The position numbers were made by a program, and so were the translations under genes. Source: Chrysopilus asiliformis (taxonomy: Eukaryota; Arthropoda; Insecta; Diptera; Rhagionidae). Taken from it: DNA of 64,000 bases. Below are positions 47,601 through 59,345 of the stretch, piece by piece; the stretch's first letter is position 1, and each line of letters begins with the position of its first letter. The stretch lies in NCBI GenBank assembly GCA_964034945.1, contig OZ035963.1, positions 248,001 to 312,000 of the forward strand. Direction: 5' to 3'. The notes beneath the pieces were generated by a model that saw nothing but the letters and a program-made list of their open reading frames with translations, made no database searches and had not been told where the DNA came from.

Positions 47601-48973
47601 AGATCACAGATATTTTAAGATTTTTTCTAGACAAATTTTGTTAGCGAGTGTAAAAAATTGATAAAAGTAAAGTTTTTTGTGGAGAGCGCTGAATCTGCTT
47701 AGAGAAGATACATATAATTTTTCTACGATCCTAACGAACCTACTGAACCCATTGGATTTAAATGTTTACAGTCGCTTATAAAATTGTAAAATTTTAGCAT
47801 GGAACCTCAACAGACAGTCGCTAAAGTTTTTTTAAAAATCGGTTCACTGACTTTCGAGAAATTTTTTTCACAGAAAAACCCTGCTTTTCTTTATAATTAA
47901 AAATAAAAAAAAAATGTTTGAAATATATATTTTACAAAATATAAAAATGAAACCCAATAATGTAAGAACATTCTAATCTTGTAATACTTGATATTGGTTA
48001 GAGCCTAAACAATTCCACAGGAATCAGAATCTATATTATTATAATGCACATTGAAAGCTTAAAGGGTAAACTTTGGATAAAAATAAAAGTGAATAACACC
48101 CCATAAAAGGTCTTTTTACGATAAAACGCCGCATATAAATCATGAAAATTAAATAAATCGTACTACAGTATGTATCTACTATAGATACATATCTATAGCA
48201 ATAGATACATATTAAGATACATTTATTATAGAATTGCGCATGGTAACGAAATTGAACTGAAAATATTCCAAAAATAAAAATCTAAGTATCGAGGAGAAAA
48301 GCCACATCCGAGGAGAACCCTTAAAGCTTTTCGAGGGAAAATTTTTTGTTTGTTTTCCTGAATCCGAATTTTCCACTTTTCCAAGAGTTTCATTTTCATT
48401 TTGCCTGATTTCCTTGCCTCGACAACCATTACATTTACGTGTTATATAAGAAAACCGCCAAGTTTTCCCTCTTTCAGTGAATTTTTCCCAATATTTGTGA
48501 GTGGTAGTATGTGCTGGATACTCTCAAATGCGTCATCAGAAATCATCAAAGGATCTGCACGTGTTGAATGTTTTTCTACCAGGATACAACAATGGGTATT
48601 TTCATCGTCGTCCTTTTGCGGGAAAGACTTCTATTCTAACTGAACTCCTGGTACTGAAGTTGGAATAAAAATTTGCCAAGTATTTAAAGGGTGTTGTTTG
48701 TAAAATTTTAAATAAAAGTCAGGATATGAAAATTTAGATACTTTCTAGATGTCGTGGAGAAACTCTTATCCTGGCTGAATGGGAGCGATTTTCCATATTT
48801 TTTAAAAAAGTATTTGTCAATTCGTTATTTATAAAACAATGTGGAAAGATTCACTGGAATCACAATTTTTATAGATAAGACTCTATTTACGAATGGGAAA
48901 AAATTCGTTACAAATTTATGATTAAAATAGATCGAGTCGAGAATATTTTGCGCAATAAAAAAATTCCAATTGT

Positions 48974-49001
48974 TAATAATGTGACTCAAGTCACGTTATT
49001 A
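48974..49001. repeat. 28-bp near-perfect palindrome
   Basis: TAATAATGTGACT, a CA spacer, and AGTCACGTTATTA. One T:G mismatch in 13-bp arms. Palindromes this tight can be transcription-factor dimer sites or MITE centres; nothing nearby decides. Confidence 0.45.
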
Positions 49002-49499
49002 TGACTCCAAACGAAGACGCATTGCGATAAGTGGATAATGTTTAAAAAAAATTTGGCGCGATCATCATTTTACATTATTATATGCATTAAATAATAATTG
49101 TTTTATACAGATTACCAGATCAACTGGTTATTGCCCAAAGTCTCCCCATTCGCTAGGGTCTGAATGAGGTCATAGTTTTTATTAGAATCTATAGAATTTA
49201 TTCTTAACCATATAACTATTTACTGCACAGCAGCAACATAAAGTGAATTGTTATGAGAATGATATTTTTTATTAACAAATTCGCAAATAATTAAAAGTAC
49301 TCTTGCTTCTGCGGTCGGGTCAATGGGGTTAAAAACGTTTAAATGAGAACCAATTGTGCGCATCGTTTAATGCGCGCGTTAAGCAAACGACAAGATTTGT
49401 TACTATGATCAAAATCGAAAACCATACATATTTTTACTATAGTTAAGAAGAAAAGGGTGGGAAATTACAGTTTTAATAGAGCCTTCATACGGCTGGGTC

Positions 49500-49850
49500 A
49501 CTCTGACTATTTGGACGTCGGGCCCCGAAATTAGTTTAAAGCCTTGATAAAGCTGTAGAATTGGGAGATTTATAAGAGCATACCGGATTCCCCGGGACGG
49601 TCCCGGTGCGTCCCGCGATCTAAATTTTTGTCCCGGATCGTTCAATTTAGTTCTGAAATTGAAAATTTTCGTCTGCGGCGCAGATTTTTCATGAGTTTCT
49701 ATGTGCGTCGTTTCTTTTTTTACATTTTTAAAGTCTTAAGTTGAAATATGATCCGAAACAACTTAGAGTTGCACAACTTAGAGCCTAAAATTGTTATGAA
49801 CCTGAATTTTTCCTGCGCCTGGGGCGTCAGATTCTCTAAATCCGCCACTG
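49500..49850. mobile_element. hAT-like terminus, element extends left
   Basis: Read inverted from 49850, the sequence begins CAGTGGCGGATTTAGAGAAT and then GACGCCCCAGGCGCAGG. A CAGTGGCGGA start is common at ends of insect hAT-type elements. The left boundary is not found, and the extent given follows the GC-rich CCCGGGACGGTCCCGG and CTGCGGCGCAG stretches. No target duplication was identified. Confidence 0.35.
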
Positions 49851-50903
49851 GTTCAGCCATTTTCTTAATTTTAAGTTTCACATTAAAATGAATAACGAAT
49901 GCAACTTTATTCAAATATTATACTGAAATATTCTGAAAATAATTTATGCAGTTGTGACAAAACATTATTCAGGATTTGTAGAAACTTTCCATGATCTCAT
50001 TTATGTATACGTTTTGATTGACGTCCAAAACAGTTGTAAAAATTTGCGTTTCTCATCGGTTTGACCTAAGCTAAATTCGCGTAGTATGAATTAAATTAGT
50101 GTAGACTGTTGTCTCCTTAGCTCAGGGTGTACAGTATATGACCTTCAAAATTCACGGTGAATAAATTTTTTTTGCGGCAAAGAAATTTGTCACAATGTTT
50201 TTTTCAGGAAGCTGATTTCACTGAAGCCCATTTTATTGTTCGACCTATTCTAATATTCAAATTCTATTAAACAAAACCCATTTTGACATTGCCTAACATT
50301 TGTATAAATAAATAAATCATGATATCAAAAACTCCTATTTGTCTTTAGTTTATCCTAGTTTGACGCTATTGCTTCATGCGATGCCGTAGTTTCCACTTTC
50401 AGTTCTTTATTTTGTTGTAAAAAACACTTAAAGTGACCCCTATATAATGTATCTAGAATGTCATTACAAATTCAGAAAGACATTTTATTCGGAAAGACAG
50501 ACTGTTAGTAACCAGACATCAAAAATCTGTTCTATAAAAAAATGGAAAAATACAGGAAAATTATACAACATTCAAATGGGGAAAAACAAATTTTCTCAAA
50601 CCAATGTAGTCAAGTATATTTTCTAAATTTTCTTATTTTTGAATTTTAACTGCTGCTGATGACGAAAAAGACTGTTTTACAATTTAGATGATCAATAAAG
50701 TACTGAAATGAAAGTTTTCAAATTTGAATGTCTTTATGAAAAACGAAACAGGAAATGAAGGAAAATAAAATGGGGAAGAATAATCTTGTGAAAACAATTT
50801 GAATTATGGAAATTTGCATAAATAACATTTTTAAGTCTAAAACAATGAAGAAAAATACAAGATTTGTCACAAAAATGTATGCTCCTTTTCTCAGGAAGCA
50901 TGA

Positions 50904-50930
50904 GCGAAAATTTCAGCTCAATTGGTACCA
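50904..50930 (+). repeat. AAATTTCAGCTCAATCGG family, copy 2
   Basis: GCGAAAATTTCAGCTCAATT followed by GGTACCA. It sits beside the palindromic motif at 50947. Confidence 0.4.
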
Positions 50931-50946
50931 ACGAAGTATTTATGGC

Positions 50947-50971
50947 AACTGCTAACGTCACGGTAGACATA
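50947..50971 (+). repeat. Palindromic motif family, copy 3
   Basis: AACTGCTAACGTCACGGTAG followed by ACATA differs from copies 1 and 2 at only two or three positions over 25 bp. It lies 16 bp right of an AAATTTCAGCTCAATTGG motif (50904-50930), so the two motifs may belong to one element. Confidence 0.5.
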
Positions 50972-52858
50972 ATCGGTGCTATTTGGGTAAAGTTAGAGTT
51001 TTTGAGAGATTTCAATTTTCGTCAAGATTTTCTCTCGAAAACGATTCGGGAAAATAATACACAAAGATTTTTCATGTCGTCGTAAAACAAATTTTTACAA
51101 TGAAGTTTTCAGGCATAAAAAAGTGTTAAAATTTTTCCATTATTAATATGCTTTTGTATATTTTTCGCAAACAAAAACTAGAAACCCCGAATTGTGTTTT
51201 GTTTGTATATTTTAGCTTATTTAATTATCATATGGCTATCAGACTGGCGATTTTTACTACAAAAATGCCTCTATTGACTACTGCAACTAGCCTTGACATT
51301 AAATCACCCTCAGAGAGCTCTTGAATCTCACCTAGAATTGTGTGAATTGTCAGACTTCCAAATCCGGTAACAATTGAATGACGTGCAATATTTGCTGATC
51401 GGATGCTTCATGCGACTTTTAGTGCATTCAATCCAATCCGATTTTATAATAAAAACACAAAAAAATACTTCAATTTTCTCGATTCAAGGCCCAAGAGCTC
51501 GATTTTTAATCGGATCGAGACGGTGGGTTTCGCGCCCAACCGTTGTCAGAATGTATTTTTCGGATGAGATCAGAAATTTAAACTTTTTTTATGCATTCGA
51601 TCGTAAAATGCTGCGTTAAATTGAAGTTTGATCATTGTCGATGGCGACCCGCCTCCCACTTTCTGGGCACTTTTTATGGACCAACAGCATCGTTTCTGAT
51701 AATTCCTCTTAATTCGTGCATTCATGCAAATCGTGCTCACAACTCTGGGGATTATTCGAGCGTACAGAAAACACTGGAAAAAAAGTTCAAAACTAGTTTT
51801 TTTTCTGCGTTCGAGTAAGATCATATTAAGATGAGCAAAAAAATGGCGCGATTTACACATATGGACACTACATTCCAATTTCGTCGAGAGTCATCGAAAG
51901 ATCATGCAAAAAAAATTTCTTACTTCTGTTTTATTGCACAGGCAAGAAGCGGTTCATCTAATAATCAGAAAAGACACTATTGAGATCATTTAGTATGGAA
52001 GTTAGATCTAAAAGATTTAAAGTTTTCATTTCAAAATTCCCTGCTTTCCAAAAAAAAAAAACTAACTCTCCCTTCGCTTCCTGAAACATGATTTTCTCGC
52101 ATTTCGAGAGTTTAATACGTAAACGACTTGCCCGATTTAATTGAAGTTTTGGCATATGGGAGGACATCCCGTATTCTTCACGCTATTCTCGCATATTCGA
52201 GTTAGCCAATCGGTTTCCATGTATAGTTGTACTGATGTAAATTTTTCGCCCATCGGTTAAGATGCCTTGGCGTCACAGAGGACACACACATCATATGACG
52301 TGGCTCGAACTAACTCGGATGTTCGAATTTTTATCAGTATTGTTCGCTTCTAATAATTCGGGTGTGTTAAACGACGACGCCGAGAGACAAAAGGAGATGA
52401 TGATGATGATGAAGTGTTTGTATGAAAACTCATCAATTTTTTTTTGAAATTGTAAAGAGTTTAACTGTTAAATTAAACTTTTGGCCATAAAACTGCTAAA
52501 TTCCTTAATTGATGAGTAAATCATGATAGATTTGAAGCTTTTGGCATGGGGACAGAAAATGCATTTTATTTATTTGAATTCAATATTGCCACAATCTTCA
52601 GTTCAAAAGTTCAAATAAAAGCAAAATGTCAAAGTCAAACTTAATCAACAGCGCGAGCTCAATTGATTGATAATATTGACTAAAATGTTGTTATTTGACC
52701 GCAAACTAAATTTCCTTAATTGATAGTAGTTTTTTTTTAGTAATATTGGAGTAAAAATTCACGTAATTTGTTTATAATTTTTTTTTTGCATCATATAATT
52801 TAATGATAATTAATAATTAAACAAAAATAAATTTGACACTATCGTATATTCGTTGATG

Positions 52859-52953
52859 GTGAGACGAAGGAACAGAAGTGTCGGTAAATGGATAGTGCAT
52901 GTATTGAGTGGTAGGTTGTTCCAAAGTTTCGTTGTTCGCGGGATAAATGAATT
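52859..52953 (-). pseudogene. Non-LTR ORF2 3' relic
   Basis: The minus strand reads NSFIPRTTKLWNNLPLNT just after a TGA and stays open for about 25 further codons. It carries the full SF-x-PRT-x-K-x-WNNLP block typical of jockey/CR1/L2-like ORF2 C-termini. Upstream the reading frame is lost, so the copy is dead. It shares its core with the relics at 4976, 30651 and 34152. Confidence 0.6.
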
Positions 52954-55087
52954 TCAAAACGGGAACGTTTAAAACGTAGTCATTCGTGCTTGAATGTAAT
53001 TAAAAAAAAAACGTTGAAATAGCAATTTCTCCCTATATTAATATTCATCAAACTTAGTTGATTTTTCCTTAATCAAAAAACTGCAGATAAAAAAAGTGTT
53101 ATTCAAATGCCAATAAAGATTAGAAATTACTTAATAGTAGAATAATTTATTCCGGAAAAATTCCACGAACAGAGAGTAAATATTTGAAACATACCAACGT
53201 AATTTAAAAAAAAAAATAAGATGCCCCCAAGAGTTTCGTCTCCATAGTGTCTTAAGGAGCAGAGAGGGGCTTGTTTAAAAGAGGTGCCACTGTGTGTATC
53301 AAAACGTTTCACTATTTATGATAATTATGAACTGACGAATATTTATGCAAATTAATTCTTCAATTTTCTTAGTCTACTGAACATTATTTGCCTCGAATGT
53401 GCTCGGAGTGACTCAAACGGGCAACCGAATAGAACACCAGAAATTCAAAATGTCTTGGGGCGAGTAGAACCAAATTCGTTTAAGACGAATGTGCTTAGAT
53501 TTTGTATCTGATGGAATCTCATCTTCAAGATACATTCCTCAACCGTTTTTTTTCTTTGCTTTTTCTTATTTAATTTTCTCGTGTGTGTAATTTTTGGATT
53601 TATTTTTGCATGTTGTTTGATGACTTTGGGAGCTATAAGTTTCTTAACATTTTTGCACTTACGCATGTTTTGAGCAAAAATGTTTCTTTTGTCGCTTTTT
53701 ATGTTCTTATATTCACACTTTGCTATTCTGGTGTTTATGATTTTTGTGCGTCTTTATGTAATGTCGGACGCTTAAGTTATTTATTATTAAAATATGCAAA
53801 GAAGCGCGTCGTCGTCGTTAACAATAATAAACACCGGAGAGATAGGGAAAAGTATAAAAACTTTAGTGAACTTGGGGCTCATTTCAAGGTTGAATTTTGA
53901 ATTTTTAAACTTTTACTCTTGTCACGCATTACAAACACAAAAATCAAAAAAAAAAATACGTTAAAAATATCCAAAAGCCACATAAACTTTCATGCTGAAA
54001 ATTCTGTAAATATATAATGAAAGTTGTAAACATTTCTAGAAAGTGTTTCAATATTAAAAATTCATTGTCGGTTGTTAAAAAAATGAAAATAAAGTGGTCT
54101 ACTTTGGAAAAATTATGCGCTAGCATTTTTTCTGACACACTTTCATATGATGTAAAAAAAAACTTAAGACATTTTCATAACATTTAACAAAAGTAATATC
54201 TCCATCAAAATTTTACAACCTTATCCAGAACTTGTTGCAAGCGAAACTTTTTTCTTTCTTACCAACCCTTAAAAGCATTTTGGGGTGCGAGTTTTATAAA
54301 AAAAATTCATTTTTAGTGAAAACATTCAAATTTTTAAATCAAGATTAAATTCTTGAGCCGTTTAATTGAAATTTAGATGTAAAGACAATCAAATGACATG
54401 TTTTTTAGGTCAAGGAAACTCAATTTGGTATTAAACATTATTCGAATATCCTTCCCAAAATTCCGCCGGGTTTTATTCATTTTTTGGTTATAATAAGAAA
54501 TATAAAATCTACCTTTCGATTCCAAAAATATTTACCTTGCAAATATCTGGAGGCGTACGGCTGCATTACGTGCGCGAGTAACGAAATCAAACCTTTGACA
54601 TGGAAAATTTAATCATGGCGCAACATTGAAATATTTTATTGTTATTATAATTTTTTGCATGAGAAAATTTTACAAAATAAGACATTTTTAACGAAAAAGG
54701 GAAAAAAACACTCTTCTACAATTCATTTTGGAGATTTTAATTCATTTTGAATATATTTTGTTTGTTTTGCTCAAACTCAATAAAATTATTGGTTTTTTTT
54801 CTGTTTAACAATGCAAGAAAATTCGAATTCAGTGGAATTCATTTGAATTTTTAAGTAAATTTTTTAAAATAAATTATATTTTAACGAAAAAGTTGAAAAT
54901 CTGAATCAATTTGGTAAGTGTTTTTCTAAATAATTAGGATGTTTTTTAAAACAATAAAAATTGATTTAAAATTAATTCAAATTTGAGTACACACGTGTAA
55001 GAACTCAGCATCCGTGCAGGTGATTTTATTAACATTTCAATAGCTTCGTGTGGTTTTAGAAGAATCAGTCGAAATTAATATACCTCT

Positions 55088-55113
55088 AAAATGACTCTTG
55101 ACGCTACCATCTA
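55088..55113 (+). repeat. TGACGCTACCA motif family, copy 1
   Basis: AAAATGACTCTTGACGCTAC and then CATCT. It aligns with 56728-56755 and with the inverse of 63113-63138. A short dispersed unit of unknown origin. Confidence 0.45.
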
Positions 55114-55223
55114 TTAATTGCTGACTTTGTTAAGTGAATAATAGCGAAGTTTTTGAATCGCTCGGGCGCTGGAGTGAAATCGTGTTTTTACAAGTATCAC
55201 CGCCTTTCCACCGAAAGTATGGG

Positions 55224-55252
55224 CCAAAATTTCAGCTCAATCGGTCGGGTGG
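55224..55252 (+). repeat. AAATTTCAGCTCAATCGG family, copy 3
   Basis: CCAAAATTTCAGCTCAATCG followed by GTCGGGTGG. It lies 110 bp right of a TGACGCTACCA motif. Confidence 0.4.
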
Positions 55253-56727
55253 CTTTCTCAATTAGAGAAAGAGGAAGGAAATTATTAATGCTTTGAAATT
55301 AATCAAAAAGTGCTCAACAACTTCTCCTAATAGCAGGGTCTGCCAAAAGCAAAATGGTTGCTGGGGGCAAAACCTGTATCTGAATTTTCGGATGTCTGAA
55401 AATTTTGGAAAATCGACACTTTTAGGTAGAAATATCCCACTATCGAAAATTTCAGTATAAAATATGTTGCATCCTATTTTTTTAGAAGCAGAAATCTTTT
55501 AAGAAATTGTGTCACAGACGAAAGATTTTGGAACCTCGGTTCGTCAACTTTATCCGTTCATGGAGATCGTTTACAAATCGAGGTGTTTATGAAGCAACTT
55601 TTTAAGAATTAAGATTTAAACCGTTCTCAGTTCAATTTAATAAATTCTATGTATTAACCGCGGTTTATCACATAAATTGTATTATATAAGCGTCTGAAGC
55701 TAACCTATTCAAAAATCAGCGCGAAATTCAGCGCGCAATCACATTAGACACTGGCAGAATTGTAGTAATTTCCAAAAATAGACCTCAAACAATTCATTGA
55801 GGTGAATCCAGAAACAGATGACACGCCATTGGCGTTAAATATGGTCGAATTTATGTTCACATATTCCCAAATTCATCAATAATATACCCATCTACCTACT
55901 GAATGGCATCCAATTCCATCCAATCTCAATATGCAAGAAACATTTTATAAATGTTTATCAAATTTTTGGTTGTCGTCTGTCGATTGGCGGCGGTATTAAA
56001 AAAAAACCGGAGCCGGATATGTTTTACGATGGCATACGTGAGGTGATTGTGATTTTACGGGTTTTCCATGCCAATTTAATTTTACAAAAATAAATACATA
56101 TAATAAAATGGATAAAAAGTTTAATACATTTGCGTTATTATATAGATTGGGCTGCTCTGTGGACGTTAACAAAAATCAACAAAAAAAATTGTTTCCCTGT
56201 GGTATTTTACTTTTCTTGGTTTTTATCGATTTTATTTATTCAGAAATTCTCTTCTTCGTGCCATTGTTTGGTTTTTGCACTAAATCCAAAGAAGATAAAA
56301 AAAGATCCTAAATTATCATAAGGTTTGTTTTTATATAAGAAGCTCTCGTGCACGATGGTGGCCAGATTCAGTTCCAGTTACAGAGATCCCGCCATATATG
56401 ACACGTTGTGTGGGAATTACAACCAATATAATCGACTGCGATTGGTCCTCTTAATTGATTTGTGGATAGATGGACGAATTTGTAGTGAGGGGGATAGAAG
56501 TCGGCCTTATATCGGTATACTGAAAATGAAGTTGTCTCTTGTTCATTTAAGGTAAAATATGCTTGTTTATTAATAATGCTAATAAAGCTGTCGGGATGAA
56601 TATAATTTTTACGACTTTTGTTCTTTTTATTAAGAAGCTTTGTTTAAAAAAACAGAAATTTGGTTACGATTAATATTGTGTACCTGAAATCAAAATTAAA
56701 ATTATTGCCACTCTTTTCGTGTCTTTC

Positions 56728-56755
56728 AAAAATGTGATTCATGACGCTACCACCT
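56728..56755 (+). repeat. TGACGCTACCA motif family, copy 2
   Basis: AAAAATGTGATTCATGACGC and then TACCACCT. It has a two-base insertion relative to the other copies and lies 54 bp left of a CGTCAC-type MITE. Confidence 0.45.
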
Positions 56756-56808
56756 ATCTATAGATTTAAAGCATGACCATAAACAAAATACTGATTTTTG
56801 TGCTATCT

Positions 56809-56908
56809 TAGGTAATGCCCATAAAATACTTCACGCTAATTGGGTTTAGTACCGCTGTTACACCATCACAGAACCCCTCCTCACTATATGTGTAACGTAT
56901 GGGGGAAC
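56809..56908. mobile_element. About 100-bp MITE copy
   Basis: The left end ATGCCCATAAAATACTTCAC is followed by GCTAATTGG. The right end is ATGTGTAACGTATGGGGGAA, whose inner part has lost the AT-rich core of the TIR. The interior has GAACCCCTCCTCAC. A copy of the TGACGCTACCA motif lies 55 bp to its left. Confidence 0.45.
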
Positions 56909-57233
56909 TTCTTAAAAATTTCAATTATCCAAACAAACAAAAATAAAACTGAAAGTTTTTTTCAAAAACTAAATACTCGTACATAAAAGTCAAATCCACC
57001 ACGAGGTGAAAACAATCTCGATAAACCATTTTTCTTGTCCGATTTGAATATAGATTTTTTTTAATTCGTCAGATTACAGAAAGGTTATCAAGTAAACAGG
57101 CATTGCAAAAATCTTTAAAAAAAAAATCAAAGAGAACCCATCATGGGGAATTGAAACATGTGTCCTTATAAATTTAAAAAGGACAAAGAAAATCTATTTT
57201 TCCTTATCACAATTTCAATTTTTATTCTTTTTG

Positions 57234-57791
57234 ATGAACTCTCGGCATTCTGTTGCCAAGGACTCCTTCATGTTTGTTTGGAGTGACCTTCCCAAAAGGG
57301 GTATTGTCCCTCTCTTCCACTTGCGTGAATACTTAAAAAAAAACTTTGGAAAATTATGTGAAGAAGAAGAAGAAGAGCAGTATGAGTGTACCTTAAGGAT
57401 AGGCTTTCAATGGACGAATATCATGCGAAGAGAAAAAATCTTAATATTTTTCTCGAAGGTCATGCCTTGCCTGCCGTACACAAGAAATCCCATTGAAAAA
57501 GTGTTGACGGACAAAAAAAAAACAACGCTGACCGGCCGAATGAAACCGATTGGAAGACCTAAAACATTTATGAAACATTTACTTAAGTATTTATGTAGCC
57601 ATACGACGAAGGGCAAAAGATTAAAATTCGGATCACACATCAAAAATGTAAAGAATTTGAAAGGAGCATTTCTGTTTAAGAAATTCATGGGGAAAAGGGT
57701 CGGCCATGCAGCTAATTATAGTCTTTTAAGGATCCAATTCATCTCAATGCCTTTCAACATTTCAATTTCACGACGTTCTTTTTTCTTTTAA
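57234..57791 (+). CDS. Unrecognised basic ORF, 185 codons
   Basis: This is the longest open frame in the window. The frame is open from just after a TAA at 57117-57119, about 223 codons stop to stop. The first ATG is at 57234, in a weak context (T at -3), with no in-frame upstream ATG. The product is Lys/Arg-rich. It has a run of six Glu at about residues 43-48, encoded by a GAA/GAG microsatellite, and a Gly-Arg-Pro-Lys stretch near the middle. I see no signal peptide, no clear membrane span and no family motif. At about 65% A+T I estimate only about 0.01 such ORFs expected by chance in this window, so it is statistically unusual but not proven. It could be a real single-exon gene, a transposon ORF relic or a purine-rich chance frame. 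An antisense frame (57688-57407) is also open, which weakens the coding case. Confidence 0.27.
   Translation: MNSRHSVAKDSFMFVWSDLPKRGIVPLFHLREYLKKNFGKLCEEEEEEQYECTLRIGFQWTNIMRREKILIFFSKVMPCLPYTRNPIEKVLTDKKKTTLTGRMKPIGRPKTFMKHLLKYLCSHTTKGKRLKFGSHIKNVKNLKGAFLFKKFMGKRVGHAANYSLLRIQFISMPFNISISRRSFFF
57360..57380 (+). repeat. (GAA)n microsatellite inside the 57-kb ORF
   Basis: GAA units ending in GAGCAG encode the Glu run of the ORF at 57234-57791. The repeat contributes to the absence of stops in that frame. Confidence 0.8.
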
Positions 57792-59321
57792 CTTTGGACA
57801 GATTTTTAACATCTTTTTGAGGGCTTTTGCCTTTTTGTTGGGTCGAATTTCTTCAATTCACTTGTGCACAGGGGATTCAAAAATTGGGAATTTTTCCACT
57901 TAATTTGTAGGCGTAGGTGACCTTCACGTCATACAAATGAGCATAAACAGAAATTTTATTTTTTGCCCAAGAATTTTTGTCTTCTTCATTAGAGGGAAAA
58001 TCTGATAAAATCTGGAAATGGTAATGAGTTTTTTTTTTAAAATATCATATTTTTATAAATACAAAACCAATGTGGTTTGTATTTTAATCTGGTAAAAGAT
58101 TTTCTTTTAAGTTGACATTCATAAAAAAATAGATTTTTTTACCGATTGCCTACATGTTCACGTCTCTTGATTTTTTTTCAAATACCTACTAGAAAATTTA
58201 TTAAAGGTTGTTATTTTTATATACAACTTTTTCTAGTGGTTGGTGAAAGAATTTACGATAATAATAAAAAAAAATTTAGATATGACTTTTATGAATTTCA
58301 TCATAAACCGCTTTACAGGAATTTAGCAAGGGTTACGATTTACCAATTTGGTGGCGCTCAGGGCGAATCTCACAATTTGACGCTTTTAAAATCACACATT
58401 GCCTTTTGCTGTAAAAATTGAAGTCTTGTTCATAGTTCTTTAAGATTTTTAGAGACCTAATTCAATGAAACCCTCCAAGGATAGTATTTGGAGTTACTCG
58501 ACCTTTTCAACTATGAAACAAAACTCAAAAAAAAAATTAATTTATTCCAAAATTCAGTCAATAAAAAACCACCAGCCCAAGAAGTCATAAAAAATATTTT
58601 TTTTCAATATTTCAACAAATTTTTAAAACACAATTCTTTTTCACATGTAATCAATGGATTTGATTGTCTCAAACCAACATAATTAACTTCAATATCATGT
58701 GAAATTCGCAATTTGAGTTCGACTTTGGCATTAAACATCTATTCGTTTGTGGCAAAATCTTCTCAAATTACACAAGGAGTAGTAACAAGACATATGCGCT
58801 CGATTGAAACCACTTTTAGGGAAAAAACAATGCAATATTTGCAATTTTAATTATTCAAAGCGAAGCGACGAAAAAAAAATCCCTCAACATTAGTGACTGA
58901 GAAAGAAGAAGCAGAAAAAAAAACACCCTGAATAGCCTCAAATTGAAATCATGCTTACGATAGCCAATTTATTAAACGCTTTTCAAACATAAAAACGCTG
59001 CGTCCCGACAGAACAGCGCCATTGGCACAACATCGCGTTTGTAGTTTGTCCTCAGGCGAGTATTGAATTTCAGTGAATTTTAATTTATGTGAAAATTGTT
59101 TATTTTCATTTCGTATGAAATTTTTTTTGCCAACGTATCTTTTTTTTTGAAATTCACATTCAGTCATTACTATTTGTTTGAGAGATACTCACTTTGTTGC
59201 ATTTGGATTGATGTTTGTTGTATGTTTTTTTCTATGTACAACACAATGACTGAGCATGGATAGCAATGAGTATTTTTCGAGTTTAAATTTTCTTTGTTTT
59301 GTTAAGTACACATAATCCCAT

Positions 59322-59345
59322 GCACTTGTGCCATTAGACAAGTGC
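59322..59345. repeat. Hairpin, 8-bp arms
   Basis: GCACTTGT and ACAAGTGC around an 8-nt loop. An isolated short inverted repeat. Confidence 0.35.

Larger units (their letters stand above)
47601..52858. other. Non-coding, AT-rich
   Basis: No gene found. Two further CTATAG motifs lie at 48179 and 48193 in a palindromic ATAGATACATATCTATAG stretch. Frames of up to 102 codons (51878-51570, -) are unremarkable. A tRNA-like start near 50115 does not fold. Confidence 0.5.
52954..57116. other. Non-coding, AT-rich
   Basis: No gene supported. A 105-codon frame at 53583-53900 (+) starts without ATG and is hydrophobic by composition. Dispersed motifs at 55088, 55224 and 56728 and the MITE at 56809 are listed separately. 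Confidence 0.5.

Noticed and set aside
50113..50165. tRNA-like start (TCCTTAGCTCAGGGTG)
   Set aside because: The D-arm-like sequence is not followed by a foldable anticodon arm, a TTCGA-type T loop or an acceptor partner.
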